From Datnioides undecimradiatus (taxonomy: Eukaryota > Chordata > Actinopteri > Lobotiformes > Datnioididae), in contig WARS01000048.1 of NCBI GenBank assembly GCA_008933995.1, positions 5,862,938 to 5,926,937 of the forward strand: a stretch of DNA of 64,000 nucleotides, written 5' to 3'. Under the pieces are notes generated by a model. It had not been told where the DNA came from and made no database searches. It worked only from the letters and a program-made list of their open reading frames with translations. This document shows, piece after piece, positions 1 through 11,300 of the stretch. The position numbers and the translations under genes were made by a program. Position 1 is the first letter of the stretch; each line of letters opens with the position of its first letter.

Positions 1-112
1 ACACACAGACAAACAGCTCCACAGAGCATGGATCAGATTTAAAAAGGAAACAGCAAAACAGAGGAGCAGAGCTATGAATAGAATCTCAGCCAGGAAAGAA
101 AATCTCTTGTTC

Positions 113-192
<80 letters not shown>

Positions 193-269
193 GTCTGTCT
201 GTCTGTCTGTACTTATGTCTGTCCATGTATGTATATGTGTGTGTTTGTGTGTCAAAGAGACTGTGAAAA

Positions 270-306
<37 letters not shown>
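113..306. repeat. Compound microsatellite: (ATCT)n, (GTCT)n, GT-rich, (GA)n
   Basis: (ATCT)20 at 113-192 passes into GTCT units at 193-210, then GT-rich sequence, then (GA)n at 274-306. Confidence 0.97.
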
Positions 307-309
<3 letters not shown>

Positions 310-1284
310 ATTGTGCTACGCCTGTGTTGTCATGTAATTGCAGCCCAGAACAGATCACAGCCAAACATAACAATAGTGTGGATTTACAGCAAGTGCTTTC
401 CAAGTGCTCAAGGCGCTTTCCAGTTTTCAAAGCTACTTAAAGCATGAATGTGTGTGCGTGTGTGTGTCTGCAAGAGTGTGTGCACACTCTGTTTGAGTGT
501 GTTTGCATTTTTATGCATGCAGTCCAGGGAGAGAAAATGATACAGAGATCATTTGTGCATGTGAGAGATTATGTGTCTGCTGTGAGTGTGTAGCTGTGCA
601 AACTACTGTACACAAATAGAGAAAGAACACAATAGTACCTGTGTGTACACACTTGGACTCACATTTTGAGGACAGGCAGCAGATTATTGATAAATGATCA
701 GATTAATTTCAGCCATATTAAGGCTGCAAATGTTTTTTGTGTTTCACTTTAATTTATACTATATCATCAATTGATAAAGCTACTGTGAACAGTGAAATAC
801 ATGTTCTTGTATAGCAACCACTTGCCTATATTGTAAAAGTGGCAAGCTAGCAATGTTCATGCTGTACAAGTGTGCATATGTGTCTGAACACAATCTGCTG
901 TCTCTAGGATCTGTTTCTCACTCTGTTTGAACACACCTTTAAAAGTCACTAACTTATATACTTCTAACCTGGCTCTGCTGGCTACCTTTGCCCCCAGTTA
1001 CAGTCTTTTTACTAAACTATGCTCACAGGCTGTAGCATTATTGTGGAACTGATCTTTGCATCTCGCTCTCTGCAAGACAGCGAATAGGCATATTTTGAAC
1101 TATTCTTTAAATACTATGGAGGCAACATGTTTGGTGACAGCTGCCAAAATAAAAATATGCGATAGAGTTCAAAACCAAAAAACTCAAAAGCTAAGTTACT
1201 AATCAGGTCACAGATTGTGATGGGTCACAACATTTTGTGTAACACCTGAAAAAACAGCGACTGGATCCTGACCTCTCGGTCCCG

Positions 1285-2055
1285 TCCACAGTGCGCGTCT
1301 CCTTTTCTCTCTCTCTGTCTTTCTTTGTCACATCTCAGATGCATCAGCTGTCGTTCTCTCTGACTCTTTCTTCCTCAATGTACCTGTTCCCGCCTCCTCT
1401 GTACGCCTCCTCGCTTTCATTTCCCTCCAAATCCACTCGGCTACATCGCGCCCCTTCTCATTCGCTGAGGAAAACACTGCAGTCTGCTACATCTTTCTGT
1501 ACTTGCTCTTTTGTGAACTTTTTCTTCTTCTCTTCCTCTCCTTGAATCTCATTCTCCCCTCTCTTTTCCTCAGTCTCTCCTTCTGTAAGAAACTCATTTC
1601 ACAGACAATGCAGCTGTTCTCCTACACCCCTCACTCCCTGTGTCTTCATCCACCCTTCAGTCTCTGTATCTTCATCTCTGCCTGTGTGAACTCTCCACCT
1701 CCTCTTCCTTCTTCATCCCCCTCTCTCACACCCCTTCCCATCTGTCTCTGTCCCCCAAACTCCTCTGCCTTTGCTCTTACACCTGTCTCTTTCCTTTCAT
1801 CCCCCTTCTTCTTCTACTCCCTCACCTGTCTGCCTCGCACATCATTACCTCCTGCTTTTCTTCCTCCCGCTGCCTATTTCCCTCGCTCTTTCCTGTCTTC
1901 ATCTAACCGTGGAATAGGATTAAGACCCCATCTGTCTCTCTCTCTCAGTTTTGGGGGCTCTGCTCTCATTTTCTTGTCATCATTTCTTTAATTTGCCCCT
2001 CTCCTGCTATATCTCCCTCCGTCTGTCTTTATCTCTCTCTCTCCAGAGGTGAACG
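1285..2055. repeat. Long pyrimidine-rich (CT) low-complexity tract
   Basis: Nearly 770 bp dominated by C and T on the + strand, with repeated CTCTCT and TTCTTC patterns. The ORFs within it are compositional. Confidence 0.85.
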
Positions 2056-3329
2056 CAGGTGGTGATGGGCGGTAGTTCTATCAGTATGCAGAGTCATGGT
2101 GCTGTGGCTCTGCCGTCATTGATTGAACCAGCAGCTAAATATAGACACCGTCGAGGCTCAGCATCTTTACCAGGCTGGAAGGAGGGATGGATGAGTGGAT
2201 GGAGGGATAGACACGCATAAATGTAAACACACCCAACTGTAAGCTAGCGTTACAGACTAACTAGAAGGTAGACACCATAATAAATTGTTGTAAAATGAAT
2301 GCATACGCTCAGCAGCAGTCAAACACACACAGTCTCACGCACACAGACACAGACTTAAAGACACTTCTGTCAGTACAGTCCCGCAGGGTGTTGGTTCTAC
2401 AGAAAAAATAATTCCATTTGAGTGAAGGAGGCGTAACATGGGCTGACCTTTTTACACATTCATAACAGAGAGCTGTTGGGAAAAATATTTATAGGACACG
2501 CACACACACACACACACACACAGCAACAAATCGACAGTAACTCATTCTTTTCTGGACAGATTGCTGTGGGCTAAAACAAGATGACAAACTATTACTATTC
2601 AACACGCAGCATAAATCCAGGGCTGCAAGCCCCTCCACAGGCCGAGCAGAGAGGAAGGGGAAAAAAAGACAGACGCAGACTGACGGAGAGAGAGAAAGCA
2701 AGGCACGCAGCCAAACGGTCAGCTAGACTGGCAGGAAGACAGACAGGTAGAAAGACAGAAATTTGGCAACTCAATTATCGCCCAGACAGACAGGTAAAGT
2801 GAGAGGCAGACAGGTAAACAAACAGCCAGCTAAAGAGATAAGCAGGCAGACAACCAGAAAACGTCGCCCCTGTGATCCAGAGGATTTTACGCAGATTAAA
2901 TTCATCTAAAGAACGTGTTTCTGGTCCAGCATCAAAACCGCCTGCTGTGTCACTGGATATGTTTGTGTGCCTTCATAAAGAGTAGCTCGGTTGATACATC
3001 ACAGATTAGTGCTGCTTCATTGTCTGGACAGCACTCTTTCAAGAACATTTGGCATTTCTTAGTATTTCTGTGGCTCTCATTCCCGCAGTTTTGTGTGTTC
3101 TTGTCCCTGTTACTGGTATTTGTGTTTGATTGAATTGGATATCCAAAAGGAATAGAAAGGAATTTGGGAATAAAATAAAATAGTTTATGTATTCATAGTT
3201 GACTATTTCTGACAATGAGCAAAGGTGAAATTAGGTATTTTTCTGTCCTAAGCTCAGTTTTCTAAATCGTTCACCCAGTTAGCAAAGATATTCGAAATGC
3301 TTTATGTTAGACTTCAACGACATGCACAA

Positions 3330-3640
3330 CATGTTTTGGTCAGTATGTAACATACATCAAGCTAAATGCTAAACAGAGCATGCTAGCATGTCTATGTGTA
3401 GAGATGTTGACCTTGTTCAACATCTTCATCTCATGTGAATCATAGCTAATTATCACAAAGTACAGCTGGGCTGATGGGGGTTTGTTGATCAGCTATGTAA
3501 AGTATCGAAAAATGTGTTAAAGGATGATGGGGAGTTATTACTATTCCCTCCAAGGGAGACATTAATCCGCACAATAGCTGTTGAGATATTTTCGTCTGGA
3601 CCAAAGCGGTGGATCAACCAACTGGGCCACAACAGATTAG
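3330..3640. repeat. Fragment of a dispersed teleost repeat
   Basis: Contains AAATGCTAAACAGAGCATGC, CAAAGTACAGCTGGGCTGAT and TGTTGAGATATTTTCGTCTG, then GACCAAAGCGGTGGA. This order is familiar from a repeat dispersed in many fish genomes. No family name is assigned. Confidence 0.6.
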
Positions 3641-5479
3641 TTTTGTGTTTATAATATTAACCTCCAAACTCCTTTTTGTTTTTAATCTGCTGTAAAACCT
3701 GGAGAGTGATGGCTGTCAGCCAACAGTAAAGGGAGACAGATCTGTGTCTAAAGTGTGAGACACGCCACACTGACACATGAACTGGGGATAAAGCTGTTAG
3801 CGACAACAGTAGGCTGGAGTCCACCAAAGCTGAGCCAGTGTCATTATCTGACATGAAATTGTTAATCTCTTGTGCTGCTGTGTTAACTATTTTTTAGGTT
3901 GTTGTGACAGAGGCATCAGATTTTCACTTGTTTGGATGTTTTGGCGCATTCTGGGTCAGTACCATACAGTCATGTGTGAGATGAAATAAGAGTTTCAGTC
4001 AACAAAACAGTTTTGCAGTTGCAATTTATAAAACACAGGTGTTGTGCGGGTAATTGCTGCTCCTGTCACAGGATAATTAAAGCTAAAATTAAATATGTAT
4101 TTGCAATAAACCCATACTGACAGCAAGATCCATCCTGTAAATGAATTTGATCACTGTTTGTACACATTTTTAATATTTCTGTCTGTCTATCTCTTAGTTT
4201 CAAGCCCAGGCAGTTTCTCTTTAAACTGTTTTCTAATGACAAACATTTCTGGATTCATCATGCCTCGAACAGTACGTGCCAGTACGCAGGATGTCAGAAA
4301 TAGAAACCCAGATTTGAAAAGGAAATGCTCTTTGCGCGTAATCTTTTAAAGATCAGGGTGACATTATTTGTAATTGCTAAAAATCACCAAAGAACAGCTT
4401 CAGTATTCTGATGGGATAAACCTTTTGCGTGACGCACCGCACCATTTGACGCAGTTGATCTCTGATGTGATCTGTGATGTTGAGCCAAAAGTTAGGTGAA
4501 CTGAATTTTGCATACCGGCAGTCCAAAACATCATGTTCTAACATTTGGATTCAAATTCACAACCTCACACTCTGTAACGCCAACAGCAGCAGATCCTGGA
4601 TCTGTTATGCTGCACTGACAGCACACCTAAAAAGACAGCTATACCATTTAGCTAATTCCTGTCTGGCTCCGCTCCTGTATGGGAACAGTGGGGGTGTGCA
4701 ATATGACAGAGCCCCTGCCAATACTAAAGCATTAGCATATTGAACTGAACTGATAAAACTGTCAATCACACACAGGCTCTGAGGAGACAGCTTTTTTTCC
4801 TCCCTATTGTTCTTTTTTTCCTTCCCTTTCCACTGCTTCCACTCTTATCAACATGCTTTGGCAGCGCACTCATCCCTCACATATCATGCCTGTAAAAAAA
4901 CAAATCAAACGGAAAATGGTGAACAAAAATGTAGCCGACTTGAACAGGAAGATTCATTTGAAAAATCACAGCTTTATAATATTCTGATTTATGTGCAAAA
5001 TTGATAATCCAGTGACCATTTAAAGTCATTTTATCCTGTTTCATGTTATTTTTGACATTGTGTGTCATCACCATAACATTCATACAGCACTTATGTAAGC
5101 TTTAAAGTATACTGTAAATAGAAGATGTAGGTCTGCGGTGGCTGCAATGAATAACAGGCCTACTGCGGCTGCTGCTATTAAGCTATAGGCTTAGGCTAGA
5201 TATTATTTCAAAATATCATGCGTGTATTCTTTTTTGAAAACGCAACTTTTAACCCCACTTTGATAAAAACCCTCTACGATGTCATTTAAAGCACGCCTAA
5301 CATTGTGTTCTGCGTGTAAAAAAAGTTCTTAAACGCGTAATTTGGATGGTTCAGTGGTGGCTTTGAAAACAATAGTTGCAAAAGATGAGCAGCCAGAGGC
5401 AACGCCACCCCCCTCCACCTCCTCCTCTTCATCCCTCAACCCCTCCTCCTCCCTCGCTCTCCCCTTCCATCCATCCACG

Positions 5480-5696
5480 CTTCCTTTCCTCTGCTGCTGG
5501 ATGGTGCGTTAGGAGCGCGCGCAGGACGGCACCGGGGCTTCCCTTCTGTCTGATGGAGACGGGCTGAGGAGGAGAGACCAGGTCCGGCCGGCAGAGACCA
5601 CCTCGAGGACCCTGCAGGAAGGACTGCCCGCTCCCGCTGCTGTGGACGCCGGCGGAGCGGACGCTAAACAGCGGAGCGAGAGGGGAGACACGGGAG
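5480..5696 (+). other. slc29a4: Probable non-coding first exon and promoter region of SLC29A4
   Basis: A GC- and CpG-rich stretch following a pyrimidine-rich run (5402-5500) ends in a good donor, CGGGAG|GTAAAC, after base 5696. It is the only promoter-like block upstream of the first coding exon. The next strong acceptor is at 7974-7975. The transcription start is not visible, so the left edge is approximate. This is inferred from composition and the splice site only. Confidence 0.42.
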
Positions 5697-7975
5697 GTAA
5701 ACGGGGCCATTAATAACCTGTTGTTTGTCTGTTTTTGTTTTTCATTTGAGGGAGAAAGCGCGGTGGTCGCGGGCGTTGCAGACAGAAAACCTCCAAAACA
5801 CAAGGATAGATATAAAAGCGACAAATAAGCCTTGTTGGATTTGATCAGGATCGTTTTAATGCTGATTTTGGAGCAAAAAAAGAATAACAGAGACCATCTC
5901 TGCACCCTTCACTATTCAGCCGTCGTGTTTTTCCCTTTAATTAAATCCAATTTTTGATCCTCACGCGCGCCCGTGTAGTAGAAGCACGTGAGGTTAATTG
6001 ATTTGGAGTTTAACCCGAAGATTTATTTCCTAGGTGTCGTCTAGAGGTGTGAAATCAAGTTCGTCACTCTTGATGTCCATTTTATTTTTATACAAGTAAA
6101 CAATAAAAAGTGCAGTGCGATGTTGGACCGCAATTCAATTATGGTTCGCAGGCTGGAGCCTTGTAATTTAAACGAGGAGGGGCTTAGAGCGCCGCCTCAC
6201 GTCCGGAGACGGAACATCTGCAGATGGGTCCCTGCGCGAGACGCTGGTGGCCTGGCGTCATTATTAAATTTATAACAACCACACAACCTTTACTCAATAA
6301 GCATTGCTCAGACTGTTTTCTGTCCGGAAGAGGAAGCTTCTGTTGAATCACCTGTTCCTCTGCATCGGGCTGCTGGAGGCCAGGATGAACCCAAATTACA
6401 GAGATGATAACCTTCTTACATCATCTGATCCTGCCACTTTGCAGACAGCTGCGCTTTTAAAATAGGATCTCAGCCCTAGAATACAAAGTGTTCCTGACGG
6501 AGTCTCCTCATTTTGTAGGCCAGAGCTGAGATGTAGCTCTTGGGTCACCGGAGGCCACAGGGCTGTGTGGATGGTGGATGTTTGCTAGTGACGGAGTTGA
6601 ATTGAGCAGCAGCTCTGCGTGTCCTCAGGCCTCTGTGTAACCACACAGGTCAACACAATAGATGAGCTTTTGTGTGTGTGTGTGTGTGTGTGTTTGCATA
6701 TGGAACAGTGTCAATACGCATTTAGATTGATCTTGCTTGTAACAATAACATTTTCCTCCCTGTTGACTGGAGTTAATGAAAGCAGCCTATTGAACCATGT
6801 TCCAGCTGCTCTAATGAAAGAAGGGACACCTCAGGAGAAGTGTTTAAATACACTTTCAGTCAGGCCTGCTAAAGACACTGACCTCAGTGTTTAGTCGATC
6901 AAACGACTGATCTGCAGAGAATGTATCAAATCTTTTGATTATCAGTTTTTCAGGGTATTTTTCAGTCTTGTCACTGTAAACCGAATATGCCTGGGTCTTT
7001 GACTCTCAGACAAAACCAACGATAAAACGTCATCAGCTTGGAAACCTACTGATGGTTTTGATGTGGTAAATGTTTCTTCAATTAATTAAGGATGTTTCAG
7101 ATGAATTAATAATGAGAATAAGCTTTAATTGTATCCGTATCAATAAATGAATAATGACAAATGTAACAAAGAAGCAGCTCTTTACATTTGCCGGTATGCT
7201 GGTTTTTATTGGTTACCAGACTTAAATAGCTAATTAAGAAGCTTTATGTTCGCTGATTTCGACTTAAATGTTTACTGTTATTATCCTCATTATACTACAT
7301 CTCTCTGTCAAACAGATAACTCATATGAATGATCTATAATATAAACTGTAGAGCTGCAATTAATAACTTTTTCATTATTGATTAATCTAAAGATTCTATT
7401 TCCAGATAAGTGATCAATCAGTTAATTGTTTCATCTATAACAATTCAGAAAATAGTTAAAACGGCCCATCACCCTTTCCCCTAATGATGTTTTCAGTTTG
7501 CTTCCTCTGTCCAAATCTCACTTTAAACAGCCAAATAATCAAAAGACATGAGAAAAAACCCAGAAAATACATTTGAGGAGCCCAAACTACTGATGGTCTG
7601 GTATTTTTTTTGCTTAATTGATCATGAAAACTGTGTGGTTGATTCATTTTCTGTCAGGGGACAAATTTTTTTGTTTCTCTCTTCTCTTTTACATTGTACA
7701 TATTGCTGCGTCTGTTCATTGAATGCAGAGATGCATCTTGGCTCACCTTGTCTGTCATGCAGTCATGCATCCTTTGTCATTCTGTTTCTCTCATTTAATA
7801 TGCCTCTCACACACAAACACTCACACGGCAAAGTGCGTTTCTCTGGGATGTCTAACCTTGACTCTTGTCACTTTCTGTGAGTCTCTGACAGATTGTTTTT
7901 TTTTTAAATTTAAATTCTATCTCTGCCTCTTCTTTCACATTTTAATTCTGTTTCTGTGTCTGTTTCCCCCTGCAG
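5697..7975 (+). other. Putative SLC29A4 intron 1 (5' UTR intron)
   Basis: No coding exon seen. It contains a (TG)n run at 6671-6692 and an old dispersed teleost repeat copy near 7345-7530. It ends in a strong acceptor, TGTTTCCCCCTGCAG, at 7961-7975. Confidence 0.45.
7345..7530. repeat. Old copy of a dispersed AATTAATC-type teleost repeat
   Basis: Reads GAGCTGCAATTAATAACTTT, then CATTATTGATTAATC, then CATCTATAACAATTCAGAAAA. It resembles a common fish repeat with the core 'gctgcaac..gattaatc..tctataaaa..cagaaaat'. Confidence 0.5.
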
Positions 7976-8133
7976 ATCCTCCATCATCTGAAGGTCTCCT
8001 GCCTCTCTTCCGGTGTGTGTTGTATGTGTGATTGTACTTAACATGCCCGCTCCCAGGAGTGTGTAGCTTCTAGTGTCAGAGGAGTGTATAGCGTGTGTGC
8101 GTTTGTGTGTGTGTGTATACTTCAAGTGCAGAG
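7976..8133 (+). other. slc29a4: SLC29A4 5' UTR portion of the first coding exon, with two short uORFs
   Basis: Follows the acceptor at 7974-7975 and runs to the ATG at 8134. Two ATG-started short ORFs lie in it, at 8024-8041 (5 codons plus stop) and 8043-8066 (7 codons plus stop). A GT-rich run at about 8089-8118 follows. Open reading continues upstream of 8134 in frame, but with no further ATG, so 8134 is the first usable start. Confidence 0.55.
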
Positions 8134-8368
8134 ATGGGCTCAGTGGGAGCGGAGCGCCGCAGGCCCACACCGGTCCAGACACCTGAGGAGAGGGATGTGT
8201 GGAGGGACGGAGGAAGAGCTGGATGGAGGGATGGAGGGAGGGAGGGCTGGAGAGAGGGAAGAGAGAGCAGCGTGGTGCAGAGCTACAGCTTTGACTCGTA
8301 CCAGCTGGAGGAGGAGGAGATCAGTAAAGACGCCCCAGAACGAGGAGTGCTGGCTCTGTCTGAGCCCG
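8134..8368 (+). CDS. slc29a4: SLC29A4 coding exon 1 (N-terminal cytoplasmic region)
   Basis: Starts MGSVGAERRR, matching the MGSVG start of mammalian PMAT, and includes SYSFDSYQLEE, the counterpart of mammalian SFTFDSHQLEE. Residues 22-43 are a W-R-D-G-G-R low-complexity expansion. The donor is AGCCCG|GTGAGG after 8368, phase 1. Confidence 0.93.
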
Positions 8369-11300
8369 GTGAGGGAGTTTCTATTCTCTGTGTGTGTTGG
8401 TGTTTGTGTGTGTACTGATTTTATAAATAGATAAATAAGGAACAAGGAAAGAAGCAAGGAAAGATGAATGTATCAACAACAGCAATTCATCAAAGTATAA
8501 TAAATGGTAATCAGGAAAAACAAAGTGTTATTAGATACAAAAGAGTACGGCAGTTATTAATCCACCAGTTTCTAAGATAGTTAACATTTCTACAATAATA
8601 ATAATAATAATAATAACCATACAGACCACAGGCTCCCACTAATTTCAAGTAATCATAATCAAACAACACCCTTTTAGAGTTTATTGAAGGCATTACTGTA
8701 GAGTGTGATGGTGCACTGCCTTTATCAGCAAGATAAGCTAAGATATCTGAAATTTAATTGGTGCAAAAGCTGTGTGGGCGGGCACTAAAATAGCTTTTAA
8801 TATCCCTTCAGGCAGTTTTCCAGGTATTGGTACAAAGGCGTTAGCCACTGCTCAGTCATGATTCAAATTATGTTTTGATATTGGTGCCTCTGCTGTGAGT
8901 CCTGACTGTCACAGCAACTGGACCCATGACAAAGAGGCAGCTATCGCCACCAACCCACCCTTCTTTTGGTAAACAACCACAGTGCAGGAGCTGCTGATGA
9001 CTCAATGAATCAAAAATCATGTCTAAATCTGAGGAGATCAGTGGTAACCAAAGCTAACTGGTTTATTTTCCGGGCAGAGGCTAGTTAGCTCAGTTTACTA
9101 ACTACAGCTTGAGCACATGTCGTGAATGAGTGGTCTAAAGGGACACATGGCTAATGAACATAGCACACGATACATAAATGATGCGCGCTTGTTGAAAAAG
9201 AGGAAAAAACATCCTGTGGTTGACGGCACGTCTCCCAGCAACACCCGTTCTTAAATGTCAGTCAGCAACAGCCATGGGAAACACACATCCAGAGGTTTGA
9301 AGCTATTATTTGCATAAATATGTCCACAAATTGTTTTATCCACTGTGCAAAAACGTACAATTACGGACAATAACTGCAGTATTAGTTGTTTATTTTTGCT
9401 ATAGAATTCAAATCGTACTTCTAAACAGTGACACGGAGAACAAGGAGAACGTATGTAAAAACCAGAGGCAGGCGTGTTTAACAGAAAATTGCTGTGTTGC
9501 CTGGTTACTCAGGTTGCACAAAGGGCACGCTAATCAGATCACAAGTGACCAAGGATGCACAGCGAGGGTCCTAGATTGTCAGAAAACCCTCTCCCGCCTC
9601 TTCTTGTCTCTTCATCATTTGCATGCGTCTCTCTCTTCTCCCCTGCAGCTGTCAGTCTCCATATCTCAGCGAGCAGCCAACAAAATAGAGGGAGCAATGC
9701 AATCACCACGGGGACTGAGTCTGCCTTTTCCCGTAAAGAGAAAAAAAAGCAGATGTGAAAAGGCAAACTCAAAAGAAAGACTGAATTAATCCCAACCCGT
9801 CGTTACTGCCCTGAACCTACGTTACAATCTTTGGTTTTTATTAGGGACTGTATGAAAATGATTAAAGGGTGACAGTGGGTGAGAAAAAGGGAGAGGGTGA
9901 AGTCATTTTGACGGTGACAGCAGGTCATATTTATTATTTTATTATTATTACTTTAGAATAGATTTCATGGTAATGGTTCTTGTGTATTATAGTTTGAAGT
10001 TACATGTACATCAACAAGATAACTTTCAGTGTTCATAAAGATACAGTTTGCCACATGCAGAGGACAACAGTGTACATTTCTGTTGCACATTATTAGTTCC
10101 ATTAAGATTTCACAATTGGTTTGAATAAGCACACCTTTAAACAAGTTGTACCAGTTTTACACTGCTATTTTCTGACACGTTGTAGGGTGTTGCAGTTTTT
10201 TTTAATTTAGGGGAATAATTGAAAGAAAGCATGAATAACCCGGAGAAGACATTGCTTTGGTACAAAGTAAAACATTCTGCTCACCTCCCCACACCCAAAT
10301 AACTTCTGTACAGCCCTTAAACATGAGTGTCAGAAAGGGAAAATCCACCGTGAAGCACCTCCATATTGTTACCAAAGTGTCAGTCACACAGTGTGGGCGA
10401 TGCTGCAGTGTCTTCTTCATTGGATTTTCAGTTAATGAGGTCTGAGCTTCTGCAGGCAGCGATGTCTTCTTCCGTCTGCGCAGCCATTATGTTCAGTGCT
10501 CATGCTAACTACACAGGTCGCTTTATTCTGAGCAGATCGGCTGCTCTAAGCCTGAACTGCTTCACTTCCTTCGCTTTCCCCATAAACAACAAACTGATGA
10601 GAACAGCAGATACTGGAAAAGCTTACAGGAGCTGTATGTTGTGCATGCTCTGCCACTGCTGATATGGTTATTAAAACTGGTATTACTGCATAGCAGGTAA
10701 TCAGCCATATAATAATAATTTTCATTCCCAGTTACCATAATAATAAATTACATAACACATCAAGAAATGAAACAAATAGTGTTAGATTCCTATTTTTTTC
10801 CTCTTTTGTCGGCTGTAAAATATAAATGCTCAGAAATGGTTTGGAGCTGTTAATAGGAGGCTCACAGGATTAGGAAAGGATTATGAACAGTTATATAAAG
10901 GAGCTGCACATTACACTTTAGCTCCGAGACTGAATCAGCTGCAGAACACAAAAGTCAACCTTTTAGCTGGAGCTGCTCAGGCAGCTTGTCCATGATCAGC
11001 AGTTTCTCTGATCAATTTGCCGCCAACTCACCAGGAGTGAGGCCCTCTGCTGCATTAGCTGCTCCATCAGTGGAGCAGAGGTGTCGCTGCCGCTGCTGCT
11101 CCAGCTTCATTCATCCTGATTAGCTTTAATGAAGATCAAGTGTGTTGGCTTCAGACCTAATTCAGATGTTTTGAAGTCATTTTTTTTCATCCCCACTGTT
11201 TGAGTGTTGTTTTAAAATGCTCTAACCCTTTGCTCCCCTCCTTCCCGCTCAGACTTTGAGGAGCCGATCCCTGACGACCGTTACCATGGCATCTACTTTG

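Larger units (their letters stand above)
1..5479. other. Upstream intergenic region
   Basis: No supported exon. It contains the compound satellite at 113-306, the pyrimidine-rich tract at 1285-2055, (CA)n at 2501-2522 and a teleost repeat fragment at 3330-3640. The remainder is AT-rich with nothing recognisable. Confidence 0.75.

Noticed and set aside
113..192. CRISPR-like regular repeat
   Set aside because: It is a perfect tetranucleotide microsatellite without spacers, in eukaryotic DNA.
1503..1991. 162-codon ORF in the CT-rich tract
   Set aside because: Composition alone explains the Leu/Ser/Pro/Phe translation.
9310..9789. 159-codon ORF in an SLC29A4 intron
   Set aside because: No recognisable domain and no place in the in-frame SLC29A4 model. 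A CCCTGCAG inside it looks like an acceptor but has no matching exon.
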